Shown: positions 16,990 through 26,792, counted from the first letter of the stretch. The stretch is 33,368 nucleotides of DNA from Perkinsus olseni (GCA_013115135.1 JABANP010000550.1:1-33368); one strand, 5' to 3'. Made by a program: numbers and translations. The notes: generated by a model not told the origin, from the letters alone.

Positions 16990-18684
16990 CTATGGTCGCC
17001 AGTATTCGGGGCAGCTCATCAGGCCAGTGTATTATCTCTCCCTACTAAGCTGGTCACATTGAGAAATACTGATGATGGGTCATCTCTTACCCTGAATGCG
17101 CTTTTTGATTGGTGTTGTAGTATTTCTCTGATTACGCTGGAAGCTGCCTCGTCGTTGCACTTATCGTTTGCCTTTGGTCCTCAATGCCCTAAGTCTGAAT
17201 TGATTCAATTGTCGAATGATGTTTTGAAGTCCCTTGGCCGAGCCACATTGTTGTTAGTAGTCGAGAATTATCATGTGTTATTATCTCCTTATGTCGTACA
17301 GTCCTTACCTGCGCAGCTGTCTTTTGTCGTCGGTCTAGACTTCTTTAAGCAAGTACCCCACCCTATAACATTATTTTATGACAATGAGAAGGGTACGTCG
17401 CATATTAAGTTAGCAACTGCTGCAGCTTATGTGGTGAAAGCTACCTCGGATGGGACTTGTGTTGGGTTGCATCAGAGACACTTTTCAATGCCATCGTGCC
17501 GAGTAGAAGCGACTATCAGTGCCGGTGGCTTATCCGTCGTTGCAGTGTCTCTCGATGCACCTGACTGCCGCGCTGTCCGGCATCCCATCTCTCAGGGTAG
17601 CGATAGATTTTATTGGGAAGTAGCCTGGAAATGGAAGGATAGTCAGCCTCCGCAGGGGCGCATTAGTTGCCCTGAGGAGTATGGTAGTATTTGTGATCTT
17701 CCTGAACATCATTTTCAGTCCCTTCGTGATGAACTTACTGCTTGGTTTCAGAAGGGTTGGATTGTAGTTGTTCCACCCCTTGAGTATCATAAGATGAAGT
17801 GCGTCTTACCACTGGTCTTGGCCTTCAGTGCCCACAAAAGCACCGTCCTTAGGCCTTGCCATGATTTTTCGGTTTTAAACCGATACTGTGTTGCATCGAG
17901 TGATGAAGATGCAGCAGTTTGCAACGTAAGCCTCCGTAGTTGGAGGGAGTTCTCCGAAGGGACCGTTTTGGATATCAAGAAGGCGTATTTATCTCTTAGA
18001 GTAGAGGAGTCATTGACGTGGTGTCAGTGTTTCCGTGTCCCTACTGACTGTATAAATGACCCTTCCATTTCCTGTGATACTGGCTACATTTATTTGAGAC
18101 TATGTCGTTGTGGCTTTGGACAACTGAGTTCCCCTAGATTACTTAAGATGGTAACGGATTATTGTTTAAGAAAAGAGAATATTAAGAAGTATTTTGATGA
18201 CATATTCGTACCTATGTGTAAAGGTGTATCAGCGTCCAAGCACCAGTCTGACGTTGACCGCGTACGTGCTCTTCTTGCTCAGGAGGACCTCTATACTAAG
18301 GAGCCAACATCTATCCAAGATAGCCGAGTTCTGGGTCTACAGATCTCCAAGGTTGGTGATGAACTCTTCTGGCGCCGTCGAGTTGATATCACTGATTTCT
18401 TGGAGTTTGATGATCGTATCTGTTCTGATGAAGCTGTAACTTATCAAGATTGTAGCTCTTTTTTGGGTCAGCTATCATCACTTTTACCTGTGCTGAGCTG
18501 GTTAAGACCAGTTACGGCGCTTGGTAAGAGGATTGTTGGTTCTGCTGCTGGTACTACTAAGTCGTCATGGCGTCGCCTAGCTAATGAATCATCTAAGCGC
18601 TTTTGTCGTTACATCTGTACCCTTTTACGTAAGCTAGGTGACCCAGGTAGAGGTGTTTGGGCTGTGCCTCCTCGGAGTGAAGCC

Positions 18685-18706
18685 CTTCATTCAATGAAGT
18701 TCATTG
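18685..18706 (+). other. 14-nt fold-back insertion in copy 3 RNase H
   Basis: CTTCATT, one base C, then its reverse complement AATGAAG, then the original text resumes as TTCATTG. Copies 1 and 2 have only CTTCATTG. The net gain is 14 nt at 18691-18704. Confidence 0.85.
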
Positions 18707-19317
18707 CTTTGTTGATGCCTCTGAACTGGCATTAGGAATTGCCATCTGTGATACTCGTAATCGCCCGCTCGAAGATGAGTGTCATTTGAGACCTGTAGAT
18801 GTGACGATTAGTAATAAACCTTCATTACATATAAATATAGCAGAATTAGATTCTACTATTCTGGGGTTGCAGAAATGTTTAGCCTTCGGTCATAAGTCTA
18901 TAGTATTGTATACGGATTCTAAAAGTGTTGCTGGATGGCTACAGTTATTATTGGACCATCAGCGTATACGTCCCCAAGGCCTTTACAAGGCTCTCGTATG
19001 TCGAAGGCTTAGAATTATCCAGTCTATGGTGGTTGAGAATGACCTTATCCTTCGCTGTATATGGATTCCCACTACTTCTAATCTTGCAGATGTCCTCACG
19101 AGGCTCCCCTCTGTGGCCCGTGTCACTATTCCGGTTGAAATTTCTCCCCCATTTTCTGTAGTTGCTGCTGAGCTGCAACTGGGGGGCGAAGAGGGTGTGA
19201 GTAGGTTCTGGCCTACTAAGGATGAGTTGCTTGCTGTCAACTCCTCTGTGTCTCGTCCCTTCATTGATAAGGGTGTCACGGAGTCTGATGAGGGGCTCCT
19301 ATACTATAATTTATAGT

Positions 19318-19362
19318 CAAATATAAGAACCCTTTATAGTCTATAAAGGGTTCTTATATTTG
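19318..19362 (+). other. 22-bp inverted repeat with 1-nt spacer in copy 3
   Basis: Left arm 19318-19339 is the exact reverse complement of right arm 19341-19362, with a single T between. The right arm is normal pol sequence; the left arm and the preceding TTTATAGT are absent from copies 1 and 2. Confidence 0.88.
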
Positions 19363-19379
19363 CCGGTGGTATTCCGCGC

Positions 19380-20449
19380 CAGGGTGCTCCGCCGTTGGAA
19401 AGAATGGTGGGGTGGATGGAAAAATGGGAAAATACAGAAAAATGCGGCAACAACGGAAAAATAAGGAAAAATTTTCCGCGCTTCGCGCGTTAATCTTGAA
19501 TCCATCGGGTTTGCGAGTGTGCAAAGGAAAGCTGAATTTGCGAGACGTGCCCGCAAATCTAATTCACCCTATGTGTCTCACGGTAATCGCTGAGCGCCGC
19601 TAAGTGAGCGGTTCTCGTGGAATGCATTCATGTCCTCGGAGAGCCACCTCGTACATGATTTGGCCTGGAAGTCCGCCGTTCTAATCTTGCGCTCTTGTGA
19701 AACGCCACAGTCCAAGTATTGGAAACTTTGCTAGATCTTGCAAGAACGCAAGATCGAAATGTCGTTTGGTTGACGGTGCCCACTGGGCACTGCCCAGGGC
19801 ACCTCCTCCTCCTCCCTCCAGGCCCTGGAGTCCAGGGTCCTCTGGTGTCTCTTTTGAACGTGTTGCTGTTGTCGGCGGATGTTACCCCTTGTGCGTAGCC
19901 ACGAAGTCGACAACGGTAGCCGTTACGGGCCGTAACTTACAGCCATCGAGGACAAAGTACCTAAGAAAAAGGGAACTCACAAGAGATTCCCGATATCATA
20001 TCGGCGATATGTCCAATTCGTTCTTACGCGCGCCAATCACGTCTATTCCATTCCTGTGGGCGAGGATCCATTGCGGGAATATGTGAATGAAAGAGAGGAA
20101 AGGTCAACTCAGAACTCATTGCCCAGCACGTCGGATCTCTGGGGGAAGAGCAGCCGTTGGAGTTGAGAATGCGTATTTTGTATGAGCGCCCGCCCAGGGT
20201 TGGCGCGTTGCGTTGCAAATCGCAGTCTGTCCCCCGATTTGCGACACCAGTGGCGAAAATTCTACTGCCAAGCCTCCGGTTCCCACGCTTTGGCTTACGG
20301 GTAGGCCGAAAAACGGTTCTTTGGGTGGATTTCCTGTGGTTTCACGTTTTTTGCTATTTTTCCATATTTTTCCACCATTTTGTTGCGGCAGGAAATTTTC
20401 CGCAGGAAAGATTGGGAAAATAGAATTGCTGCCATTTTGGAGCACCCTG
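19380..20449. mobile_element. hAT-like non-autonomous DNA transposon (1070 bp)
   Basis: It interrupts pol of copy 3. It has 11-bp terminal inverted repeats, CAGGGTGCTCC left and GGAGCACCCTG right, and an exact 8-bp target duplication TTCCGCGC (19372-19379 and 20450-20457). Copies 1 and 2 show the empty site. Eight-base duplications and CAGGG ends are typical of the hAT superfamily. Both ends carry subterminal GGAAAAAT motifs and a GC[GC]GCAACAA motif, possible transposase binding sites. No transposase-like reading frame is present: the interior has a C-rich stretch near 19800-19850 and short unremarkable open frames. It must have been moved by an enzyme encoded elsewhere. Confidence 0.9.
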
Positions 20450-20838
20450 TTCCGCGCCAAGCTTGTGCGTGGGGTTCATCTCTCATTATTGCATGCGGGC
20501 TCTGCTGATGTTGAGAGTGTTATTAAGCTCATCTATAATTGGCCGCGCATGTCTGATGATATCAGAAGTATTATTGCTACGTGTACCAATATGGCTTGTG
20601 AGAGGAATAAATCTACTCCGTCAAGGTTCACAGCAGTGTCACCCCGTCGACTTGCTACAAGTTGTTGGTCGTGTGTCGCTGTTGACGTCTTTCACTGCGA
20701 GGGCTTTCCTATACTCTCTATTATTGATGAGTATAGCAGATATGCCTTATTACGGTTACTCCAGTTTGAGAAGGCTGATGACGCATATGATGCATTGATG
20801 AGCTGTTTTGACTGCCCTCTCTTTGGGTATCCACTATA

Positions 20839-22744
20839 AAGGGAGTTTCAAAACTTCGTGAACAACTTTGAACTCTTGAAATTTCTCAACGACCGACCGT
20901 ACAAGACTGAAACTTTGTGAGCTTATTGTCAATATCGTGAGAAATGAACATGGCGAAAGTGGCATTTCCGTTCGTGCTCTCCAAGGCGTGACCGCCAAAA
21001 GAGCTCATCACGTCACAAGGGCCGTGGAACACTGAAATTTTTTTTCCTTCGAATTGATCATGTCTAGGGGTTTCCGACTCCGCTGATTAACGTGAGATAA
21101 GTTTCCAGTCTCGTTTCTCACCCCAATGCCTCTCAATCAACTCAAGCCGAGCGCATCCCCACCAGCGTGAGATGAAACCGACAGGACATGGCATGCTCAT
21201 TGGTCCCAAAAGAGAGAGTCTTCATCGGATGATGACAATGATGACGATGCGATCGAAGATTCGTCCCCGGAAGACTCTTCGCTGTCCGTTGAAGTGCACG
21301 TCTGGCAGGTGCAAGCCCCGGCCCGGGGCCCCGGGTCTTCCACTCGGTGACCAATCTGCGCGGATTCTCCCGCCCTGCAGCCTGACAATCTCCGCCAGCT
21401 TTGCAGGAATCCCGTGGACGAGTCTCGTCAGCGTCCGCCGGGGAATTCGGTTCCAGCACTCTTCCACCAGGCGCTGCCATGATTGTCGGTCACCTTTTTT
21501 CGGAAGCTGTTGCGTGGCAAAGACCAGATTGCTCGTGATTCCCCAGAGCCGCTCGATCGGCCACAAGTCGTCGAGTTTCGCGGGATGGAACATCGGATCC
21601 TCACGAACCTTCGCTGACCTCCCAACCAAAAAGCGACGTTCAAAGTTTTCCGTCTTCCACACGGTCGCCACTTTCGAAGTGTGCGCACTGGCGTTGTCAT
21701 CTTCGAACACCCAGGGTGTGTTTGAGGGGAAGAGCCTGTCGATCTGCGGTTTCGCTTTTTCAAGAATTGCGACGTAACCGGCACCATCGAGCCCACCTTC
21801 AATCCACTGAAGAGGGAGGGTTCCGCAAGCAGCCATGCCACCCCAGCAGTGAATTTTGTCAGGGTAACCATCAGTCTCCAGAACGGGAACGGACTCCACG
21901 TTTTTCGCCCAGATGCGGGAGTTTTGCCTGTTCATGGTGGCTTCATGGCACTCCCACATCTTCTCGTCAGTGAAGACAACATCCTCCCAGAAAGATGAAG
22001 CTTCACCGACCCAACGACGAGCGAACTCGAGTCTCTGCTCCTTGTGTTTCTCCGTCAAACGTGAGGCCTTCTGACGAACGAACGAGCTGAAACCCTCCCT
22101 TTTCAGGACACGCCTAACAGTGCTCTTCGAAACTGTCTTCCCCAATCGTGTCGACACAACCTTCTTGATTTGCTTCAGTGACCGGTTCGCGTTTCCCGTG
22201 GACTTCCGAATGAGCCGGGTTGTTCTTGGCGAGGTGCTTGTCGGCCTCCCACCACCCACGCCTTGATTTGGCCCCTCGCCAGGGGAAGAGAGCCACACCT
22301 TGCTCACGAATGCTTTTGACACATCAAACCCACAAACGTTCCTCAGTTCTTTCACAGCATCGGCTTGAGAGAGGCCCTTGAGTCTGAGATATCGAATCAC
22401 CGCCCTTACGTGGATCCATTCGACCGTGGTTTCGGGTTTGCGTGGATTGAGAGGCATTGGGGTGAGAAACGAGACTGGAAACTTATCTCACGTTAATCAG
22501 CGGACTCGGAAACCCCTAGACATGATCAATTCGAAGGAAAAAAAATTTCAGTGTTCCACGGCCCTTGTGACGTGATGAGCTCTTTTGGCGGTCACGCCTT
22601 GGAGAGCACGAACGGAAATGCCACTTTCGCCATGTTCATTCCTCACGATATTGACAATAAGCTCACAAAGTTTCAGTCTTGTACGGTCGGTCGTTGAGAA
22701 ATTTCAAGAGTTCAAAGTTGTTCACGAAGTTTTGAAACTCCCTT
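20839..22744. mobile_element. Tc1/mariner-like DNA transposon with 300-bp inverted repeats (1906 bp)
   Basis: It is inserted at a TA in the integrase region of copy 3 (TA at 20837-20838 and 22745-22746; copies 1 and 2 have a single TA). The ends AAGGGAGTTTC and GAAACTCCCTT start inverted repeats of 300 bp (20839-21138 and 22445-22744) with only a couple of mismatches visible. One transposase gene lies on the minus strand. The inverted repeats extend 13 bases into the coding region, so the left arm holds a detached ATG and first codons at 21126-21138. This points to a recent insertion of a potentially autonomous element. Confidence 0.93.
21222..22457 (-). CDS. Tc1/mariner-family transposase (411 aa)
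   Basis: A DDE transposase that would cut and paste its own element. Two helix-turn-helix regions at about residues 15-60 and 90-130 should bind the inverted repeats. The catalytic domain shows F-T-D-E-K near 173, E-D-D-N-A-S-A-H near 265 and W-P-I-E-R-L-W near 313. The spacing between the second Asp and the Glu is 47 residues, more than the 34 usual for Tc1/mariner, because of extra sequence before W-P-I-E. The family's usual C-terminal end appears near residue 365 (R-L-Q-G-G-R). The last ~45 residues look like out-of-frame text, and another frame offers a Ser/Asp/Glu-rich tail ending at 21197. The start ATG lies at the inner end of the right inverted repeat. Confidence 0.9.
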   Translation of the reverse strand: MPLNPRKPETTVEWIHVRAVIRYLRLKGLSQADAVKELRNVCGFDVSKAFVSKVWLSSPGEGPNQGVGGGRPTSTSPRTTRLIRKSTGNANRSLKQIKKVVSTRLGKTVSKSTVRRVLKREGFSSFVRQKASRLTEKHKEQRLEFARRWVGEASSFWEDVVFTDEKMWECHEATMNRQNSRIWAKNVESVPVLETDGYPDKIHCWGGMAACGTLPLQWIEGGLDGAGYVAILEKAKPQIDRLFPSNTPWVFEDDNASAHTSKVATVWKTENFERRFLVGRSAKVREDPMFHPAKLDDLWPIERLWGITSNLVFATQQLPKKGDRQSWQRLVEECWNRIPRRTLTRLVHGIPAKLAEIVRLQGGRIRADWSPSGRPGAPGRGLHLPDVHFNGQRRVFRGRIFDRIVIIVIIR

Positions 22745-23520
22745 TATTTGGTATTTTCGTGGTATTTTCGTAGCTCTGCGTCAACGACTACGTTTGGTGG
22801 GTGTTGTATTGGTGCTTACGTCCGGGCAACGACCCATGGCCAATGGAGTTGTGGAGCGTCTACACAACACTATTCGTTTACGTCTGTCTGTGTTGCCGTC
22901 TTCTGACTCTGTTACTTCTCGTCTTGCGAAGGTGATCGCTACATATAATGCTAGTCCTCATTCTTCGTTGGACTATCGTTCTCCGGCTGAGGTGTTCCTG
23001 AGTCGACCTATCAGGGATAAGTTTCAGCTCCCTTTACCAGTTCCTGATGTGGATGTCTCACCTGATCTACCTACCTTTGATAGAGATGATCATGTTTGGC
23101 TTCTTAAGCCTCCGAATGAGCGTAGATCTGGTAGTCGCTTCTATGATTATCCTTTCAGAGTAGTTGAGTGCTCACCGTATGCATATAAGTTAGTGAGAGC
23201 TGATGGAACTGGGAGATTGGTCACTGCTACCGTTGATCGTTTGGTCCTGTGCAGACAGCAACCTAACTCGAGTATGGAAGCTGTACCTGCAGGCCCTACT
23301 ACTCCACAGTCGCAGGATGAGTTATTTCTTGAGGTTGCTTCATCGTCGTCTTCGGAAGAGTCAGATGAACAGCCTATTGCAGTACCTCAGGTTGCTGGTC
23401 ATTTACCCCCGAGGAATCGCCGTCCTCCGGTTAGGTTTGAGCCTGGTGGAGACCCTAGGCAACTATCCTTCAATGGTGAAGGTTATGCTTTAGACTAGTG
23501 TGTTCGGTCTATTTCCGAAC

Positions 23521-23531
23521 AGGGGGGCGAG
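23521..23531 (+). other. Polypurine tract of copy 3
   Basis: AGGGGGGCGAG, one base before the 3' LTR, with the TGTTCGG/CCGAACA hairpin directly upstream (about 23501-23521) as in copies 1 and 2. Confidence 0.75.
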
Positions 23532-23532
23532 T

Positions 23533-23765
23533 TGTTATATGGAGCCGTTATAGGCTTAGCATAAGTGATTAAGCTACTGAGTATTGCTGCTTTGATGTTT
23601 CTTATGTATGATAATGCTGAGGGCTGAGAATGGTATCCTTAGTGTTGTCTCCACTGTTGCGCTGCTTTGCCATTAGCTATGCTGCCTACACAGTTGCACG
23701 CATACTCAAGGCTTTCTTGGCGCCTCCCTTCACTCTTGTGTTAGAGTCAACTGAGGCTCGTAACA
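23533..23765 (+). repeat. 3' LTR of copy 3
   Basis: 233 bp, TGTTA...TAACA, followed by TGAG 23766-23769. Private change CTCCACTG for CTCCACAG. Confidence 0.95.
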
Positions 23766-24260
23766 TGAGAGGCTTCTGGCGCACAACTAATAGTATTAGT
23801 CTAATACGACTGGTTGACGCTTCGGAGGTCGCCCCAGTCAGAGCAAGATGTCAATGGTCGATGCAGGGCTCGAACCTGCGACCCTCGCGTTATTAGCACG
23901 ATGCTCTAACCGACTGAGCTAAACGACCAACCTGACAATATTGTAAAGCTCTGGGAGGGCCGGAAGCGGCAGTATTCTTGTAAATTTTACTTGTCTCCTG
24001 GTGCTAGCTCGCCCCCCCGTCCCCCCATACAATGTTGAATGTTAGCGCAGCCAACCCCCACGAGATGTCATCGAAAGTGGTTCAACATTGGAAGGGGGGA
24101 GGGGGGTGCATGAAAAATTTCCCGTTATATGCCGAGTAGAATATCTAGTGCCAATAGGGCTCGAATCGCGCTGCGCCACCCCGTGGCGCGAAGCGTGCGG
24201 AAGTAAACGCGTATGAGAGTTACAGTTGAATATAGCGTTACTCGCCTTACCACTGGTGAC
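23766..24260 (-). repeat. tRNA array unit G, truncated
   Basis: Seventh unit. The first ~495 bp match the other units, including tRNA-Ile, the fold-back and the tRNA-like relic. At GGTGAC (24260) close identity stops. For about 100 bp more a weak, strongly diverged resemblance persists (CGCTTGATTGG for CGCTCGATTGG). tRNA-Phe and tRNA-Met are absent. This is the right boundary of the array. Confidence 0.88.
23855..23928 (-). tRNA. tRNA-Ile(AAU), unit G
   Basis: Same 74-nt sequence as in unit A; the last tRNA gene of the array. Confidence 0.93.
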
Positions 24261-25973
24261 AGACGCAGTCAAAATTCGTTTGGGATGAATGTTCTGGTGT
24301 GGACTTTTTTAACCGACGGGACCGGGAGACCGACTCTCGCTTGATTGGACCAAATCTCACGGATCTAGCGCAACGGAGAAGTCAAAGCGGCGATGCTCAT
24401 TCGACTAGCAGCAGGGAGTACCAACTACAGCATTACAACGACAATCAGTAATAATGCATAAATTCCCATACGGGAAGCATATAACGAGGAAATTCCCGAC
24501 GAAAAGCGTGGCGCAGCGATTACAAGTATTCACCATCGGATATAACTCACTTCGGACGAGCCGCGATATTGAGCATTGCTCCACGTGCCGTATCACCGGC
24601 TGTGCTATCCCTTCAGCGTCATTCTGCTGAGTCGACCCTATACAAATAGGTTCGAGGCGAGGTGACATCTACGCGAAGAATTGAAGTTCCGTGTGTAAGT
24701 TGTATGTTAGCGCATTATGTGTCCTAGTAAAACCAGAGTAGCGTTCTTCATGGTTAAATGACTAACAATTCCCCGAGCGAAGCGACACAATAAGGATAGC
24801 TCGGCCTAAAAGGATCAACCAAAAAGCCTGCCTCGTTTGCCATAACTGCTACCCGTACTCGTCGTCTGGGGAGAGAAATGTGATTATCCACTGACTCCCA
24901 CTGTGGCAGTCCAATAGTAAGGAGCGATTCCTTAGGTTCCTGCCCTCAATGACAGTTCGGGATAGACCAGGCAGCTATATCCCAGCGTGGGACAACAGTG
25001 ACTCACACAAAGCTGGAACTACGAAAGCGATTAGCTTATGTTTCAAGCCTGCGTACTGCTATCATACCGGGCACGAGGCAGAAACTGAACTACCTGGCCT
25101 GAACAAGTGACCAAGCATCCCTCTCCACCGCAAACGTTTGGCGGCAGGGCGATGTCCCAATACTATGGGTTCAGTGGCTTCCATTTGAACCGCGAGTCGA
25201 ACATCAACGTGGCATACTCATGATTTTCTCATCCTTGAGCGGCCGGCCGTCCTGAAGGAGATCCTGACGCAGAGAGGATGTACTTTCTCCCAGCGTATGC
25301 CACAGGGAATGCGATCTTTCGACCGGAGAATTTCTGGTATAGATCACTAGATTCTGTGCCCCATCCGGAATCTCTTGTATCAGCTTGTAAGCTCGCTCGC
25401 TACGGCAGTACAACAGCTAAAGTCTGTCGATGTTGATGTCGCGTTCTCCTGGGAAGATGTACTGCCACAGTACAATCAGTTCGAGCATACTGGATGCATG
25501 GACCACGATGCGCCATCGAGACTTCTAGTGAGTGTAAGCTAGGTCGGGGTCCTCGCTGTATCCGATACATAGATGAGCTCGTCAAACACCGGTGAGTTGA
25601 AAGGCAAAATTCCCGCAGACTCTACAGTGCAGAGGACTTAGAAGCTCTGAGGCAGAATAGACCCACGACGGCGGTTCCAATACTAATCGGATCACCGCGT
25701 ACGCCTGATTCAAATAGATTGAGTATCAAAAAAAGAATGCAAGAGATGCAGCAAAGATTATCTTAGTCACGATTGGAGCCAATATACAACTACGACCTAG
25801 AGCTAGCGGGAATTCCACAGTGGGGCCCACGCCCAGGTACCTCAAAGTTGTATGTAGGCCCGTCCGACTAGTAGAAGCATCAGGTCCAGAGGACGCGCGT
25901 TATTAATTGACTTGGAGCACAAGATAAGGCCTTCAACATCACATTAACAACAATGAACCGCACGAAAGATGGC
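24261..25973. other. No supported gene
   Basis: About 1.7 kb between the array and the next gene. Only short open frames are present. One plus-strand stretch near 25380-25545 stays open for over 50 codons and reads like protein, but I recognise no family and see no flanking exons, so it may be a worn remnant. No LTR, tRNA or terminal inverted repeat was found. Confidence 0.5.
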
Positions 25974-26792
25974 TCATTTCTTAGCCTCAGATTTCTTAGC
26001 CTTTTTCTCGTTCCACTCCGCGATTTTCTTGAGTCGCTCACTGTCCGTGGCCCTCAGAAATTTGAGGAACCCTTCTGCGCCTTTCTTGTAGCCCTTCGGG
26101 GGCATGGACATAACTTTATTGAACAAGCCTACACAGTCTGGCGTAGGCTTGAGATAAGCCAGAGCAGCCTCTTTCAGATGATGGAAGGGGTTCACAGATT
26201 TGAACTTTGCCTCAATCTCTTTGGTAGGGCCACTGGCAGGATAGAAATCCTGTGGTGTGATGTAGAAGACGTATGTTGAATTTTGGGAGGATTCCCTGAA
26301 GATACCAAATTTGTTGGAGAAGCTGCCAAGCCTCTTCTGAGGTCGACAGACGCTACGAACAGGTCTGCTGAGCCCATAGCGAATCTCACTTCATCTTGAA
26401 GTTGTAACCCCCGTCATAGTGATCTGCCGCGGCTGCATATTCATCGGACTGAATTGAGAAGGAGAGCGTTACATTCCCTTCGCCGTAATCGAAGTAGCAG
26501 GTATCATCGACCAGTCTGATCTGTAACAGAAAGTAAATACTACAGCAGCGTTACGAGACATCACATCGACTGCATCTCCCTGAGGGTCCTTCGCCGTGGC
26601 GATAGGTGGCGGGGGCTAATAAAATATCACCATGGACAGAGTCTAACCTTCAGGAACGTCTCGAGAGTTCACCTCAGATACAGGACTGAAGGCACGGAGT
26701 TTGCCCTGTTGGAGAGCCGCTCCTGAGACGAGCCCCATCGAGAGAGAGAAGCGGGCGAGATTTAACATTGGGATGGAGAAAGGAGTACTCAT
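25974..26792 (-). CDS. Unknown protein with possible signal peptide, four-exon model (226 aa)
   Basis: I do not recognise this protein. The minus strand supports four exons: 26673-26792, 26565-26615, 26390-26520 and 25974-26352. They are joined by short GT-AG introns of 57, 44 and 37 nt, and the total is 681 bases in one frame ending in TGA. The first exon begins M-S-T-P-F and includes a hydrophobic Ser/Leu/Ala stretch to about residue 26 that could be a signal peptide. Exon 3 is acidic and aromatic. The last exon is the surest part: F-Y-I-T-P-Q-D-F-Y-P near its start, then a helical, increasingly Lys-rich C-terminus ending K-K-S-E-A-K-K. The third splice acceptor has alternatives. The intron style matches the CW protein gene. 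Confidence 0.55.

Larger units (their letters stand above)
16990..23498 (+). pseudogene. pol: pol of copy 3, broken by insertions
   Basis: Protease (D-W-C), RT (F-D-D near 18195) and the start of RNase H are open from the gag stop to about 18690. A 14-nt insertion then shifts the frame to a stop at 18733-18735. The original frame resumes to about 19305, where a second fold-back insertion breaks it. The integrase zinc region and core are split between 20450-20838 and 22745-23498 by the two DNA transposons. About a dozen bases including the A-D-R codons of the integrase active site are lost next to the mariner insertion. The C-terminal GPY/F-like part is open to TAG at 23496-23498. Confidence 0.9.
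15713..23765 (+). mobile_element. LTR retrotransposon copy 3, interrupted by two DNA transposons
   Basis: Same element as copy 2, with both 233-bp LTRs (two differences by eye), tRNA-Phe primer site, intact gag and the TGA readthrough site. TGAG flanks it at 15709-15712 and 23766-23769. Pol is broken by a 14-nt fold-back insertion (18691-18704), a larger fold-back insertion near 19310-19340, a hAT-like element (19380-20449), a Tc1/mariner-like element (20839-22744) and a small deletion/duplication beside the latter. Without the two transposons the element would be close to 5.1 kb. Base variants group it with copy 1. Confidence 0.94.

Noticed and set aside
19697..20086. 130-codon frame inside the hAT-like element as a transposase
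   Set aside because: No hAT transposase motifs, Pro/Arg-rich chance composition, and overlapping frames of similar length on the other strand.
25200..25420. Reverse-transcriptase-like words (M-P-Q-G-M) near 25290 as a retrotransposon fragment
   Set aside because: Only a few residues match and the frame closes soon; not enough to call.
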